Notes under the pieces: model-generated | Told to the model about the DNA's origin: nothing | Databases searched by the model: none | The model's input: only the letters and a program-made list of their open reading frames with translations | Source: Monodelphis domestica | Taxonomy: Eukaryota > Chordata > Mammalia > Didelphimorphia > Didelphidae | Length of the DNA stretch: 64,000 nt | Reading direction: 5' to 3' | NCBI RefSeq assembly: GCF_027887165.1 | Contig: NC_077232.1 | Span: forward strand, 1,781,662 to 1,845,661 | Shown: piece after piece, positions 21,607-33,965 of the stretch | How the letters are laid out: each line of letters starts with the position of its first letter | Position numbering within the stretch: the first letter of the stretch is position 1 | Position numbers and translations under genes: made by a program

Positions 21607-24600
21607 GTGTCCCAAACATTGCCGGCCCTACAAATACCCGGTCAGCACACCGCGGCTGGCGGGTCATCCCCTTTAAGAGGTCGAAATCAAAGAAAAAATA
21701 CAAAGAAACTCCTACTAGGAGCATGGAACATCAGGACATTACTTGCCAGAGAGAATACCCCAAGACCTGAGAGAAGAACAGCTCTAATCGGTAAAGAACT
21801 GGCGTGATATAACATCGACATCGCAGCCTTAAGCGAAACACGCTTACCAGAAGAGGGATCACTCAGCGAACCCACCACTGGATACACCTTCTTCCGGAAA
21901 GGTAGAGCCTCAAATGAAGACAGAATCCACGGTGTTGGCCTGGCCATCAAGACCAGTTTGCTCAAACAGCTGCCAGACTTGCCTGTGGGCATCAGCGAGA
22001 GGCTCATGAAGATCCGTTTGCCTCTCAGCAAAGACCGGTATGCCACAATCATCAGCCCATATGCCCCAACACTGACCAGCACAGAGGAGACCATCGAGCA
22101 GTTCTACTCTGACCTGAGTGCCATCCTGTACTCAGTGCCCACAAATGACAGACTGATACTACTGGGAGATTTCAACGCCCACATTGGCCAGGACCATGAA
22201 AGATGGAAAGCAGTGCTTGGCAAACACGGCAGGGGCAAAATGAACAACGACCTACTGCTACTCAGCAAATGCTCAGAGTTCGAACTCACCATCACAAACA
22301 CTGTGTTCAGAATGGCGAACAAATATAAAACAACGTGGATGCACCCACGATCAAAACAGTAGCATCTCATTGACTACATCATTGTACACTGGCGAGACAC
22401 CCAGGATGTACAGATCATGAGAGGAGCTGAATGCTGGACAGACCACCGATTGGTTAGAGAGACTCTTCAAATGCGCATTGAGCCTCACCATCCAAAACAC
22501 GATCAGACAGTTTGCGCATTTTACAACGTGAGTCCTCTTAGAGATCCATCTTATTTGCAAACATTCCACTCCTGCCTGGACAACAAGCTTTCTGTCAAGG
22601 GACCACTCACTGGAAGCTCAACCGAGAAATGGAACCAGTTCAGAGACGCAGTGAAGGAAACATCAAGGGCAGTCCTAGGCCCCAAACAACGCAACCACCA
22701 GGACTGGTTCAACGAGAACAATGCTGCTATTGAAGACCTGTTGAGCAAAAAGAACAAAGCCTTTATGGAGTGGCAAAATAACCCAAACTCTGCTCCTAAA
22801 AAGAACAAATTCAAGTCTCTCCAAGCCACGGCACAGCGTGAGATCAGGAAAATGCAAGACCGATGGTAGGAAAAAAAGGCAAAAGAAATCCAGCGCTTTG
22901 CTGATATGAAAAACTACAAACAATTTTTCAGTGCCCTCAAGACTGTCTATGGGCCATTAAAATCCACCATCACTCCCTTGCTATCCTCTGATGGTGACAC
23001 TCTCATAAAAGATAAAAAAGGCATCAGCAACAGGTGGAAAGAACACTTCAGTCAGCTTCTCAACTGACCTTCTTCAGTCGACCAAAATACCCTTGATCAG
23101 ATCCCCCAAAACCGCACCATTGAACAACTTGATGTCCCTCCTTCAATAGAGGAAGTTCAAAAAGCCATTAAACAAATGAGTTCAGGCAAGGCACCCGGTA
23201 AAGACGGGATCCCAACCGAGGTGTACAAGGCCTTAAATGGAAAGGCGCTTTAGGCATTCCACATAGTGCTGACCAGCATATGGGAAGAGGAAGACATGCC
23301 CCCAGAACTCAGAGATGCCTCCATCATAGCCCTATACAAGAACAAAGGCTCACAAGCAGCCTGTGACAACTATACAGGCATCTCACTACTCTCCACTGCT
23401 GGAAAGATCCTCACCCGTGCCGTACTCAACAGACTCCTGTCATCTGTTTCAGAGCAGAACCTGCCTGAATCACAATGTGGCTTCTGACCAGATCGCAGCA
23501 CCATCAACATGGTCTTCACGGTGAGGCAAATGCAGGAAAAATGCCTTGAGCAGAACCTGAGTCTCTACATTGTCTTCATAGACCTGACAAAGGCATTCGA
23601 CACAGTGAACAGGGACGCATTGTGGGTGATCCTTAGCCAGCTCGGTTGCCCAGCAAAATTGGTCAAACTGATCCAGCTCTTTCATGTCGACATGACAGGG
23701 GAAGTCCTATCTGGTGGAGAGACTTCTGATCGCTTCAACATCTCCAATGGTGTGAAACAAGGCTGCGTCCTTGTTCCGGTACTATTCAACCTATACTTCA
23801 CCCAAGTATTACGACATGCTGTGATGAATCTAGACCTGGGCGTCTACATCAAATACCGACTGGATGGCTCACTATTTGACCTTTGCCGCTTGACTGCAAA
23901 AACAAAGACAACGGAGAGACTCATCCTGGAAGCTCTCTTCGCAGATGACTGTGTTCTCATGGTCCACCAAGAAAATCATCTCCAAACCATTGTGGACAGG
24001 TTCTCCACCGCAACAAAACTGTTTGGCCTGATTGTCAGCCTCAACAAAACAGAGGTGCTGTTCCAACCTGCACCAGGAAGGCCAACGAACCAGCCGTGCA
24101 TTACAATCGACGGCACGCAGCTTTCTAACATCAACACTTTCAAGTACCTGGGCAGTACCATCGCCAATGACAGGTCCCTAGACCACGAGATCGATGCCAG
24201 AATCCAAAAGGCCAGCCAGGCACTTGGGCGGCTGCGCTCCAAAGTCCTCCAACACAGAGGTGTGAGCACTGTGATGAAGCTCAAAGTGTACAACGCAGTG
24301 GTCCTCAGCTTGCTCCTGTATGGTTGTGAGACATGGACACTGTACCGGAAGCACATGAAGCAGCTGGAGCAATCCCACCAACACTCTCTCCGGTCAATCA
24401 TGAGGATCCCATGGCAGGACCGAATCACCAATCAGGAAGTCCTCGTCAGAGCCAACTCCACCAGCATCGAAGTCCTGGTCCTCAAAACCCAGCTACGATG
24501 GTCTGGACACATCATCCGCATGGACCCACAGAGAATACCAAGACAGGTATTCTATGGTGAACTGTCAGCTGGACTCAGGAAACAAGGCTGACCAAGGAAA

Positions 24601-24879
24601 AGATTCAAGGATCAGCTAAAGTCCAACTTGAAGTGGGCTGGCATGACACCAAAGCAACTAGAACTCGCTGCCTCTGACAGAAGCAGCTGGCGAGCCCACA
24701 TTCACCATGGCGCCACCACCTTTGAAAATGAGTGACATCGACGTCTTGCTGCTGTGTGTGACTGCCGACACCAGGCCACAACTGCACCTCCCGTAACAAC
24801 TGGCATCCCATGCCCCATGTGCCACAAACTCTGCGCCTCAGCCTTTGGACTCCAAAGCCACATGAGGGTACATCAATAG
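21607..24879 (+). pseudogene. RTE-type LINE copy 1: endonuclease-reverse transcriptase, one frame with in-frame stops
   Basis: This retrotransposon polyprotein nicks DNA and reverse-transcribes its RNA at the nick. All readable blocks from 21607 to the stop at 24877-24879 lie in the same frame, about 1090 codons. Domains in order: APE endonuclease (LLLGAWNIRTLL at about 21709, LSETRLPE, LLGDFNAHIGQDHERW at about 22165, TDHRLVR at about 22440); linker; RT (IVFIDLTKAFDTVNR at about 23569, NGVKQGCV, catalytic FADDC at about 23938); a region with LRWSGHIIRMDPQRIP; and a C-terminal C2H2 finger (CPMCHKLC...HMRVH). Eight in-frame stops interrupt it: 21805, 22360, 22867, 23065, 23251, 23485, 24589 and 24733. 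Compared with copy 2 at least six replace CGA, CAG or TGG, all G/C-to-A/T transitions. No frameshift was seen. The motif order fits the RTE/RTE-X group, but the exact clade is uncertain. It is clearly distinct from the BovB-like copy at 36485. Confidence 0.85.
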
Positions 24880-24965
24880 ATGATAATGCACAAAGACAAT
24901 AGTCATTCTCGATCACCGAGAGACTAATATATATATATATGCATATATATATATATTATAAAAAT
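24880..24965 (+). mobile_element. RTE copy 1 3' end and AT-rich microsatellite tail
   Basis: The short 3'UTR (attctcgatcaccgagagac) matches the 3' end of copy 2 near 52704 and is followed by an (AT)n run at 24927-24958. RTE elements commonly end in short tandem repeats rather than poly-A. Confidence 0.7.
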
Positions 24966-25136
24966 AAACAATAGGGAAATAGGTTTGAGTGATAATACAT
25001 GTATAACTCAGAAAAATTGCTTGTTAGCTATAGAAGGGGGACTGAAGAGGGGAGGAAGACAACAAGAATCATATAATCATGGAAAAAACTAATTAATTAA
25101 ATAAATAAAAATTTAAAAAGGAACTACCTGCTGTTT

Positions 25137-27220
25137 ACTAGAATGGAAAGACAAAACAGAACATCTCAAAAAGAGAAGAGGAAAAAATAAGTGAAGCCAA
25201 AAGATTGAGGGAGTGGGGAAAGCCAAAGAAAATATTTGTAATATACTCCCCAAAGCAAACAACAATAACAATCAAAAGCACTTGACTTGGAAAATAAAAA
25301 TTCTGGGAGGGATAACCTAAGAATTGTCAGATTCTGAAAACCTTGATCCTAACAAGAGTTTGGATACTATTTGTTGGAAAATTACATCTTTTTAAATCCC
25401 CAGAATCCTTAGAACCTCAAGGTGACAAAAACAGCAACAACAATAAGGGTGTGATAATCTCAGACAAGGTTACAGGAAATAAAAAAGAGATTAAAAAAAG
25501 GGATGAGATGGAAAATCACATTATACTTGAAAGCACCATATTGAAAACTAATCAACATCAATACTTTGTCCAGATGTGCCAAACTTGTAGGCCACTCCTC
25601 AGCTTTTCTACTGGGGGCAGGTGAGCCGATTGCTTAAGCTCATCCATCATCTTGTCTACTTCCCAACAGATACTTACAAAAGACCATATGACTAGGAATA
25701 ACAAGAAAACAATTTGTGTGAACTAAACAGGCAGCAGAAATCCAGGATCTACAGATCAGAACATAACAAAGAATGACCCAGAGTAAATTATTTCTTCAGG
25801 TCAAAGTGAGATGATCTCAGAGTAAAGCAAGAAAAGGAATTCTCTCTGTTTAATTGTGTTTGGGCTGGATATAATTTTTGGTGGTTGCCAGGGATTTAAT
25901 TTCTACATCCCAAAATGAATTACTAAAGTAAGTGTAATTTATGATAGCTTATTTACAATAGAGGAAAGATATTAAGAAATGAGAGAGAGAGAAAGAAAAC
26001 TCTGGCTTCCTCTGAGCCAGGTAGAAATTCTAAGGCCCCAATCAGGGAAAAGAGTCTCAAAATGATGGACCTTTCTCAGAGGTTCATAACTCCAGAAAGG
26101 CAGGGAAACTAAGTCAGCCTTTCACTCACCACAGTGACCATCTAAAAGGAAAGCAGTCTGAGGTCTCCTGTATGAGCTCCTCCAGGTCAAGTTCCACAGC
26201 CAAGTCAGAGTGTCTGTCTTCCAGCCTCTCCTCAAGTGTCTGTCTTCTAGTCCAACTCCTCCAAGTGACTCTTCTTCACTCCAAGCTCGAGAGACTGATC
26301 ATCTAATCCAACTCTGAGTCAGAGTTCTTCAATCAATATTCTTCTGGCCTCTGATCCTCTTTTTAAAGACCTTTTTCTCTTGTGTCACCTCCCCTAAATT
26401 TTACATCTACCAATCACAATAGATGCCCTCTCCAGGACTGCCCACTCTTTTGTTCACACCTTTTGTAGTTAGTTAACTTTTTTTGTAGATTAAAACAGGC
26501 AGATCTACTTCAAATACTGAGTTAACACTTTTGGGGATTTAAATCTAAAAATAGACAGAGATTACAATTCAATATTCCCAATAAAGGAAGAGCTAAGTAC
26601 CTTCATTGTTACAATCAGGGGATTCATTCTCTGTCTGTGATTCTCGACATGGAGACCCTCTCTTGATCTGTTTTCATGCAACTCAAGTGAATCCTTCATG
26701 AGGAAGCATCATGGAGTGTATGTCCTTAGAGAAACAGAGAACTATAACTCACCTTCAAGTGTAGTTCTGTGTCTTTAGAAGGATCAAATTCATTTGGGGG
26801 GATTTGTCCTAAATCCCTCTTTTTGTTCAGTCTCCCAACTAGGATTTCTTTGGGAAATATGAGACCACAGATTATTTTCATTATTGGAGAGGCCTATTCA
26901 GGCTAGCAATGCATAGTACACAGTACACGTTTTTATCTATCATGTTAAAAAATAGAAGACAAAAATGATCTATTATCAAACCCATAAATCATCAGGATAT
27001 TTCTATTTTGTTTGCCAATAATCCTCCACTGACCCCAGAGACATAGACTCTTCAAGATCTATACATTATTGGAGACAGACTGAGACCAAGATAAAATTAG
27101 GATAATATGAACAATGACAGGCCTGTGTAGGAGTCTTTCAGATTGTACATAAATTTTAATACATTATCTCATAGAATTCTTAGAAAAATTTAAGGAGACA
27201 AGAGTTATTGTTAATCTCAT
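25137..27220 (+). repeat. Segmental duplication, copy 1 (interrupted by an LTR)
   Basis: Three stretches match, in the same order and orientation, sequence at 49540-58210: 25137-25845 with 49540-50200; 26625-26720 with 51985-52100; 26755-27215 with 57775-58205. Shared landmarks are aagattgagg-gtggggaaagc, cttttctactgggggcagg, 'tgaggaagcatcatgg', 'aggctagcaatgcatagtac'. The last part includes part of a MIR, so the repeated unit is genomic rather than a single transposon. No gene was recognised in it. Confidence 0.75.
25855..26622 (-). mobile_element. LTR (family 1), probably solo
   Basis: It has the family blocks ggatttaatttc, tttacaatagaggaaagata, 'ctctttttaaagac' (TATA-like on the minus strand), the caccaatcac-type core and 'taccttcattgttacaatca'. 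It interrupts duplication copy 1. Compared with copy 2, about 140 bases of target are missing at the site, so insertion was accompanied by a deletion or the 3' end was lost. Confidence 0.75.
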
Positions 27221-27360
27221 TGGAGAAGTGAAGAAATTAACACCGAATAAGTAAGTTTTAAGGTTATTTACTCCGTCACACACAGCTAGTAAGTTTCTGA
27301 GATGTGTTTGGAACTCAGATCTTGATTCCGTATACAAGAATTACTGATGCCTCTTCTCAA
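27150..27360 (-). mobile_element. MIR SINE
   Basis: The MIR core can be read in reverse: taatacattatctcatagaa, 'gaagtgaagaaattaa' and 'cacacagctagtaagt'. Ancient; its left part is shared with the second duplication copy. Confidence 0.65.
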
Positions 27361-27369
27361 ATCAGAGGT

Positions 27370-27605
27370 GAACTTACATGAACTGATGCAAAGTGAAGCG
27401 AGAAGAACCAGGAGAACATTGTACCCAATAACATCAATATAGTACGATGGTCAACTGTGGATGACTAGCTATTCTCAGGAATACAGATTCAAGACGATTC
27501 TGAAGGACATGATGAAAAAACACTTTTGTTCTCCAGAGAAAGGACTGATTGAGTCAGATTATAGATTGAACATAGTATTTAAAGCTTATTTTGTCATTTT
27601 TTGGT
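27370..27605 (+). mobile_element. L1 3' end fragment
   Basis: The block aactgatgcaaagtgaagcg, then 'agaaccaggagaacattgta' and 'tgaaggacatgatgaaaaa', corresponds to the end of L1 ORF2 and the start of the 3'UTR. Diverged. Confidence 0.7.
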
Positions 27606-27619
27606 GATCTGTGTGCTTT

Positions 27620-27765
27620 TTTAAACCCTTTCCTTCTGTCATAGAACTAATACTTTGTGTTGGTACTAAGGAAGTGGAGTGTTAAGGGCTAGGCAATGGG
27701 GGCTTAAGGGACATGCCTAGTGTTGCCCAGCTAGCGAGAGTTTTAAGGCCAGCTTAAGCCACCCA
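27620..27765 (-). mobile_element. tRNA-derived SINE, diverged
   Basis: In reverse it carries the SINE tail 'agaaggaaaggg', the 'agtattagttct' hairpin part and 'gggcaacactaggcatgt'. Similar to 16945-17141 but older. Confidence 0.6.
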
Positions 27766-28170
27766 TATGTTTTATTTGAAAACTGGCCCCAAATGGATCG
27801 GTTGGTGATTGTTTCCAAGTCTCTTTAATTCCTCACAGATCCTTGGGGGGAGTGGTCTTTTCCTGAATTCAGGATTTATAACTGTTCACTCTTCCCATCA
27901 CAACCTGGAAAATCCCTAATCTTTCTACCAATTAGTAGTCAGATTGCCTAATATTGTATTTTCATCTTTGAATTTTTTGTTCTTATTTGGATGTTTTTCA
28001 CCAGAAAAAGTCTGTATCTCCTCATATTTGGGGCCCAACCCTAAACTGAAGATGGGGGCTGGTCTAGATATTTTGGGCACTGGGAACAGATAATGAACTG
28101 TCTTTTATATGGTCCTTGATCTCTGCTGCAAAAGCATGTAGACCGAGGCAGGGTTGAACAGGGTAGGCCA
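27766..28170. other. Unassigned sequence
   Basis: No coding or repeat signal was recognised. Confidence 0.3.
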
Positions 28171-28234
28171 GGTTTGCTGTCAACATTTCCCCTTTCGCTG
28201 TTGTGAGTGTGTAGTGAATACTCTGAAAGATTTC

Positions 28235-28600
28235 CGACTCCCTTCAGAAAAAAGGTCCAAGAGACTGATAAGTCTTCCCTTTCCATCAGTATCTATGTTT
28301 GGTTTGAATTCTAAGCAGCATGATATCCCACCCAGGATAAGCTGCTCACCTGAAATCTGATCATGGTGTTGTTGGACTAATCTTTGGATTCTCAATACCT
28401 TTGCCATCTCCCTCAGCATCCTCTTCCCTCTGCCTGGAGGACTGGAGAGTGAAGCACTAAACTCCTGCCAAAGGTCTCATTTAGTGAGGACTGGTTCTGG
28501 ACTGTCCAAGTAACTCTCCAGTTCCCATCCGCATCTCCAGTGGGTTCAAATTGCAAGGAGCATGGTGCCCTTGCCCGGGATCCCACTGGTGGCTCTGTCA
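28235..28600. repeat. Two diverged copies of a ~110-bp unit
   Basis: 28235-28350 and 28490-28600 share an order of short blocks: gtccaag, 'ttcccatc-gtatct', 'ggtttgaattctaagcagcatg' against 'gggttcaaattgcaaggagc', then 'cccaccc/cgggatccca'. The match is moderate and judged by eye. Open frames here are not persuasive. Confidence 0.4.
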
Positions 28601-28700
28601 TCTCCCTCTTATTTCTCCTATTTGTATCCTTAGCCACTTAGCCTAGTGCCCAGAACATAGCAGGTGCTTAATAAATGTTTATAGAATTGACTTGAATACG
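28600..28700 (+). mobile_element. L2 3' end
   Basis: The sequence agtgcccagaacatagcagg followed by tgcttaataaatgttta is the standard end of L2 elements. Confidence 0.65.
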
Positions 28701-29640
28701 CATATTGATTAGGAGCCCATTTTCTGTCCCGAGTGGATACACGGCCTCTCCAGTGAGTCTGCATGGCTGCGCCTGGCCCTCCGATTTTTAGTCGTTATTG
28801 AAGACTATTCAACTATGTGGAAGAATCTGCATACATCTATTAGATCACAACATTTTGGATTAGATTCGGCCTTCAGGAATATCTAGAACACTCTGCTGCT
28901 TTACAGTTGAGTAAAGTGAGTTCCCAGAGATATGATGAAGGGCTCCAGGTATTGTATTAGTGGGGAAATCAAGAAGGAACCAAAGTGTTGAGGAAAAAGG
29001 AACTAGATAGAAGGTAGCACCACTTCTTCCTCCCCTTCCCCCTAGCAGGGCTGTTAACTATGGAGTCACATCTGTCTAGAGCTGAAAGGCTCAGTGAAAA
29101 TCCCCTTCAGTCTCCTTTTTCTTTAGATGATGTAATTTGTACTTCTTATTGAGCCTTTAGGAAAAACCAAAATATCTATTTATTTAGGAATAATGGTTGA
29201 GGTATAATGAGGATAGAGGAAACAGGAAATCCCTAGCTATTTGCCTTCTACAGATAGTTTCAGGGGTCTGAATCTGGGAGTCTTCTTTAGAATAGGCTCC
29301 GGGTTTCGTCTAAGGGAAAAGTCTTGATTCTAAAGATATCACTGAGGAATGGACAGGATCTTCTGTTTTCTCAGGCAAAAGGATTAAGGGATGTCTGTAG
29401 TCTTCACAGAAAGTGTTAGTCTCCCCTCCCTTCAAACCAAGGAGAAAAAGAACCTTTAGCCTCTCACAACTGCTCTTCTTTTTAGCTTGGCTAACAAGTT
29501 CCATCCCATCCCCTGATGGCAGCTGGGATCCATCTCATCTCTTCCGGAGACGGTTTTTTTTCCTTCAAATTTAGTCTTTTCCATTCCTTCTGGTACTTCC
29601 CTCTTACACAGTATGAACAAATCACGAACATATTAAAGAT
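28701..29640. other. Unassigned sequence
   Basis: Mixed-composition DNA with no recognisable gene or repeat. Confidence 0.3.
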
Positions 29641-30110
29641 GTACTCAAAAGCTGACTCGAATGAGCAAAGTGTTCATTGACCAGACTTAGGGATATATTT
29701 CTAATATTTCACATGATTGATTTCTGAGTCCTTAAATTGAATTGGGGCTCCAATTTTGTGGAACTCAAACCTCTCCCATTCTCTACAGTCTGGAAGCAAT
29801 TTCAATAGCTTCTTTGTAATGTCAGAGCATACACTCAGCATCTGAACGAGATGATGCCAGGAAGGAGGACTTTCAAATGAGCTTCTGCTCTGGGTATGGA
29901 CTATGCCGTTGTGTTGGCATCCAATATTTTGCCTTGTTGTTGATTGGCAATATGATGCTGCTTCTATCACACCACATTTTTGATCGGCAATCCCACATCC
30001 CCCAATCCTTGAAACTTCAATAAAAATCAGTTCTGCTGTCTGACTCTCTCTCGGACCATCTGAGGAGGACCTGACAGGCTGGACATGATGCTAAAGAATC
30101 CTGTGTCTTT
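29640..30110 (+). mobile_element. LTR-like sequence with R-U5 features
   Basis: A polyadenylation-type signal, cttcaataaaaatcag (about 30017), is followed by 'tctgactctctctcgg' and 'ctgaggaggacctgac', the pattern of an LTR R-U5 end. Ends were not defined and no internal ERV sequence was found. Confidence 0.4.
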
Positions 30111-30362
30111 CTGTCTGTTTTCTCTATCCATGTCCTTTTCCCCTTAATCTTTAACCCTTCCACCCATATTCCCTGACTTCCCTTTCAGGTGCTCAAGAAA
30201 CAAGAAGATCTTGTAGCAGCAGGCTGCTACATATGAAGTGATTTGCCCAATGTTATACATATTAGTAACTCCCTTCTGGGGAAAAAATCAGTATATAAGC
30301 AGGTTTTTTTTATCAAAGGGACATAAAAATCAAGATTTCACTTATTCTTTATTAAATTTAAT

Positions 30363-30589
30363 TGTAGTTGGACTCTGAATATTTAAATATGTAGTCACCA
30401 GGGATTTAATTTCTAATCCCAAATGAATTCCTAAAGTAAATGGAATTTATGGTAGTTTATTTACAATAGAGGAAAGATATTAAGAGAGAGAGACAGAGAG
30501 ACACAGAGAGAGAGACAGAGAGAGAGAGAGAGAGGGAGAAAGAGAGAGGGAGAGAGAGAGGGAGAGAGAGAGAGGGAGAGAGAGAGAGG

Positions 30590-30686
<97 letters not shown>

Positions 30687-30721
30687 AGGGAGAGAGAGAG
30701 GGAGGGAGGGAGAGAGAGAGA

Positions 30722-30769
<48 letters not shown>

Positions 30770-31317
30770 GAGAGAACACTCCGGCTTTCTCTGAACCAGG
30801 TAGAAATTCTAAGGTCCTAATCAGGAAAAAGAGTCTCAAGACAATGGGCCTTTCTCTGAGGTTCACACCTCCATGAAAGGCAGGGTCACTAATTCAGCTT
30901 TTCACTCACCAATGGTGACTATCTAAATGGAAAGTCTGGGTGTCTGTCTTCCAGTCTCTCCTCGAATCAAAAATCAAATTGAATATATCTCTCTTCTGGC
31001 CTCTGATCCTCTTTTTAAAGATCTTTTTCTCTTGTGTCACCTCCCCTAAATTTCACATCTACCAATCACAGCAGACACTTTTCTCCAGGACTTCCCACTC
31101 TTTAGTTTGCACCTTCTTTGGTTAGAGTATACCTTTTGGGTTACTTAACACCTTTTTGTAGTTAAAATGGGTAGATCTACTTAAAATACTGAGTTATCAC
31201 CTTTTGGGGATTAAAATCTAAAAATTGATTGTGGATTACAATTTAATCTTCACAATAAAGGAAGAGCTAAGTATCTTCATTGTTACAATCAGGAGATAGC
31301 CAAAGCCAATCTTCACA
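30363..31317 (-). mobile_element. LTR (family 1) with expanded GA tract
   Basis: It matches the 25855 LTR block for block, ending near aatcttcaca at 31317. Its U5-side GA stretch has expanded to about 290 bases. No internal ERV sequence of its own was seen next to it. Confidence 0.75.
30484..30773. repeat. (GA)n / (CT)n microsatellite, ~290 bp
   Basis: An almost unbroken GA run with GGGA interruptions inside the LTR. It creates an artificial serine/leucine-rich open frame on the minus strand that is not a gene. Confidence 0.95.
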
Positions 31318-33181
31318 TCTTCCCAATGTTAGGTATCATAAAAGAGAAATGAAGGAAAAGCAAACGTATGCATAGGAAAAAGCAAAGGTTTGCAAGCAGG
31401 GTCTGTATGGACATGTACCTTTACAAGCAAAAACACCTAAAGCAGCCTATTTCTCTATGCTAGGAGGAGACATGCAAATATTCTTGTTTAACAGCTTTAC
31501 AAGCTAGAATGAGAAAGCTACATGACATGGGTCTTTTACAACAATCTGGGCCATTAGATTATTCACTTCATAAGGTAAAGCCAGGAGACTCAGCATATAT
31601 AAAGAACTTTGCAAAAACCTCAGCCACACAAGAAAATGGGATTGGACCATATAAAGCTACCCTAGTAATAGCTTCAATGGTAAAAGTCTTAGAAAAAGAA
31701 CTGTGGAATCATTGTTCACATGTAAAACTCACTCAGTGAAAACAGAGGAGAAACCGAGTCAGAAATAGATTTAGGAGGAGAAGGAAAAAGAGATGAGATA
31801 GAAAGCAGTTATTTAAAAGAAAGCTGAAAGATTCATCAGGCAACTAAGATGACAAGCAGAAGGTACAGAAGGAGGAGAATTCAGGCCGACCAGAATGGAA
31901 CAGAATGAAAGAAGGCTGTGGGAGGACAGCAAAAGGACAGTAAAGACTGTAAGGATTCTGTAGAGAAGAGGATCAGATGAGGAATGGACAGAAAATGTGT
32001 GAGATAAATGCATCATTAAACACAAACACACTTCCAATGTAGTTTCATGCAACAGTACATACAGACATACAAAAGAAGAGACCCATCAGGCAAGATGAGA
32101 AGAGGAATAACTAAAGATTGAATAAATATGTTACATGCAATGAGCACATAAAGGATACATAGAAATGTTATAAGATCTATATTTGATACAATATCCATGT
32201 CAATACATGGATACTTAAGAAAGAGTGATCTAGTAGTAAAATCGTATGTATTAGATCCAAAAGATCTACCTAAATAAAAGGTCTGAATGAGATAGTCTGC
32301 TTGGGGAATATCAGGAACAAATAGGAATCAATGTGAAGGTTAGAGTAGGAACATATAATACAGACACTACATGTTATACACACATGCATATAGCTCTGTA
32401 CGTGCTCGTAAAATGGTAATATAAGTAATACACACATGTCTATATATGTACACATGACTGTTAGTCTGTACATGCATGTAACATTTAATTCAATGTCTAT
32501 AGTTGCTGAAAATGCAGTTTTGCAAATTTGTACATATATGTAGGTGTAGGTATAGAATATATAAAATAAGGCTGTGCATAGATCAAATGATGTGGAACCT
32601 TAGATTCATAAGAGAGGAGACTGAGTTCACAATTTTATGTAGGCAGTTTGGTTGAATGTATTAGCAATAGCATTTAGAATAGAATTTGTTTGAATTGTTC
32701 AGTTAGATTTTTTAAATGCATTTTGCATTAATTCATTTTTAGATAGATTGTGTTTTTTGTAAAAAGCTTATGCTACAGTGGGTTTTATTGTAATTTTTCC
32801 TAGTTTTATGCATTTTTATAATTTTTTAGGTAAGATTGTTTTTGTATTAGTTCAGCATAATAAGGTTTTGATAGCAAACTGGTTTTGAGTTTTGAATTTT
32901 ATTGTATTTGTATTCTTAGTAGGTTATATTCATATTTTTAGTTAGTTTTGAGGGTGCAAATGTTGCATTGTGTTGGATCTTTGCAACTTGTTGTAAATCC
33001 CTTTCCTTTCTCTTTCTTTCCTTTGTTCAAGTCCCTAGAATAGAAAAGATAAGATAGGAATAGCTCATTAAGTTTAGCTGTTTGTTATTTGGGGATAAGA
33101 ATTTACAGTAGGAATACAATGAAACAAGGGATGTTTATTGGTGCACAGATAACAAAAGTTTTGATCTGTGCAAAGGGGGGG

Positions 33182-33521
33182 TGTAAAAGGGAAATGAAGG
33201 AAAAGCAAACTTGTGCATGGGGAAAAAAGCAAAGTTTTGGAAAGCAGGGTCTGTGTACATGCATAGCACTGAAAGGGAGTTCCAGAATTTGGGGAAGGAA
33301 TTAGAGAGAGAACCTGAATGAGGAAGGAGTTCATTGGTCCTGGAAACCAAGGAGAGTGGAGGATTACTTCCTGTGGCCATCTCATATATGCCAGAAGGAT
33401 GAAACTGATCATTCTCTACTGAAATCAGAGGTTCCTGATAATTCCTTCCATCTAGAGATTATCATTCCCATCCCTGTTTCCATCTACCAAGATCCTGTGA
33501 ACATCGCTATTCTGAGAAATC

Positions 33522-33590
<69 letters not shown>

Positions 33591-33965
33591 CCAAGACCCA
33601 GTGAGAACAGCCCAGCCAGCTGGGCTCAGGTCTCTGGCCTCAAGGGTGAACTCATCAACAAATCTACCTAGCTCAACCTGATAAACTGTTTAATAGTCTC
33701 TATCTAAATAATTAGATTAGTTAGTTAGTGAGATTTAGCCTTTATTTCTAAGAAGAGGGTCCCTGAGGATCCATAGTTTGGATCTGGGGAGAGAAAATAG
33801 ATGATCTAGGTTAGGGAAACCAAAGGACCACCCTATCCTTTGAGATTGAGAAGTATAATAAACCAGATACTGTTTTATAACAACTTAAAAGTAGTCAGCT
33901 TGTGTTATAACATCATCTACAGGTTAGGCCTACCTGGTGGGCCTACATCCTGTCTCCAACCAACT
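33182..33965 (+). mobile_element. 3' LTR (family 2) of the partial ERV1
   Basis: It starts TGTAAAAGGG directly after a polypurine tract and carries an internal (GT)n run and a poly-A signal. The right end is uncertain. Confidence 0.6.
33518..33584. repeat. (GT)n microsatellite
   Basis: About 33 uninterrupted GT units within the family 2 LTR. Confidence 0.95.

Larger units (their letters stand above)
31330..33965 (+). mobile_element. Partial ERV1: integrase C-terminus, degenerate downstream region, 3' LTR
   Basis: The frame at 31509-31739 has MRKLHDMGLLQ, 'SGPLDYSLHKVKPGD' and 'IGPYKATLV', the C-terminal end of a gammaretrovirus-type integrase. Downstream AT-rich sequence has no recognisable env. 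A purine tract aaagggggg (33172-33180) precedes TGTAAAAGGG at 33182, which starts the 3' LTR; an aataaa lies at about 33855 and the LTR ends near 33965. A piece of the same LTR start recurs at about 31340-31415 on the left. The element is broken, with large parts missing. Confidence 0.75.

Noticed and set aside
30480-30866. 128-codon serine/leucine-rich minus-strand frame
   Set aside because: It is the translation of the GA/CT microsatellite.
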